Below, piece by piece: positions 63,744 to 64,000 of a DNA stretch of 64,000 bases; the stretch's first letter is position 1, and each line of letters starts with the position of its first letter. This DNA comes from Capra hircus (taxonomy: Eukaryota > Chordata > Mammalia > Artiodactyla > Bovidae). The notes beneath the pieces were generated by a model. The model made no database searches, was not told the origin of the DNA, and saw nothing but the letters and a program-made list of their open reading frames with translations. The stretch is taken from NCBI RefSeq assembly GCF_001704415.2, contig NC_030817.1, forward strand, positions 56,715,550-56,779,549, in the 5' to 3' direction. The translations under genes and the position numbers were made by a program.

Positions 63744-64000
63744 CTAAAATCAAGTGGTAATGTTCACTAACATTCAAAAAAACTTTTTTATATACCATTA
63801 ACCATATAAAGCAATACTGAGGAATACGTTTATAAAGAACGAATTAAACATTTATGAGAACGTAAGTTTATTTTTAGCTTAAGTGAAAATAACACAAAAA
63901 TGAAACAATTTCATCATTTTTAAAAATTTTAAGGCAAATTTAATATTTACCATGTAGTACATGTAGAATAACCTTTGAATATAACCCCTGAGTATTTATT

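Noticed and set aside
498..63743. HERC2 as the gene identity
   Set aside because: HERC2 has three RLDs and no WD40 propeller. SPRY-WD40-RLD-HECT order and the sequence match HERC1.
1..64000. A novel multi-gene system or gene cluster
   Set aside because: All coding signal resolves to one gene in one continuous frame, and the remainder is intron with known repeat types. No evidence for a second gene or an undescribed system.

Overview
The window is a piece of a ruminant (probably bovid) genome and lies entirely inside one large protein-coding gene, HERC1, read on the minus strand. The ruminant assignment rests on the repeats: BovB (RTE-type) LINEs, Bov-tA/Bov-A tRNA-Glu SINEs, CHR-type cetartiodactyl SINEs and young bovine-type L1 pieces occur beside old eutherian elements (MIR, L2, L1M, Tigger, hAT-Charlie). 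The exact species cannot be decided from the sequence alone.

I reconstruct 41 consecutive coding exons. They join without any frame break into 7710 coding bases, or 2570 codons. In transcription order (high to low coordinate) they encode: the end of a B30.2/SPRY domain (63743-61592); a long linker with basic, acidic and Ser/Thr-rich low-complexity stretches (59617-51845); a UBA-like motif (45267-44709); an acidic stretch followed by a Cys/His-rich, probably zinc-binding module (42520-41116); a helical linker (39670-31683); a WD40 propeller (30920-23547); a second linker (23204-15361); the second RCC1-like domain RLD2 with seven blades (15186-6139); and the linker and first part of the HECT ubiquitin-ligase domain (4215-498). 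SPRY, WD40, RLD and HECT in this order is the HERC1 architecture; HERC2 lacks the WD40 propeller. The 5' half (RLD1 and more) lies beyond the high end of the window. The HECT C-lobe with the catalytic cysteine lies beyond the low end.

All introns but one begin with GT and end with AG. The exception has a GC donor at 11540/11539. Three exon edges have competing in-frame splice sites that would add or remove 7, 5 or 8 residues.

Introns hold the rest of the window. The notable regions are: two tandem BovB 3' parts at about 15826-19246; a 2-kb minus-strand BovB at 32587-34605 ending about 80 bases from an exon donor; a Bov-tA/BovB pair with a perfect 11-base target duplication near 46.2-46.8 kb; a Tigger-like DNA transposon with a remnant of its DNA-binding coding region at 48479-49105; a nested BovB/L1/internally deleted L1 cluster at 49561-51744; and a mosaic of nested L1 3' ends at 62085-63465. 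I saw no second protein-coding gene, no RNA gene, no CpG-rich promoter and no credible undescribed system. The interest lies in splice-site details and nested retrotransposon structures.
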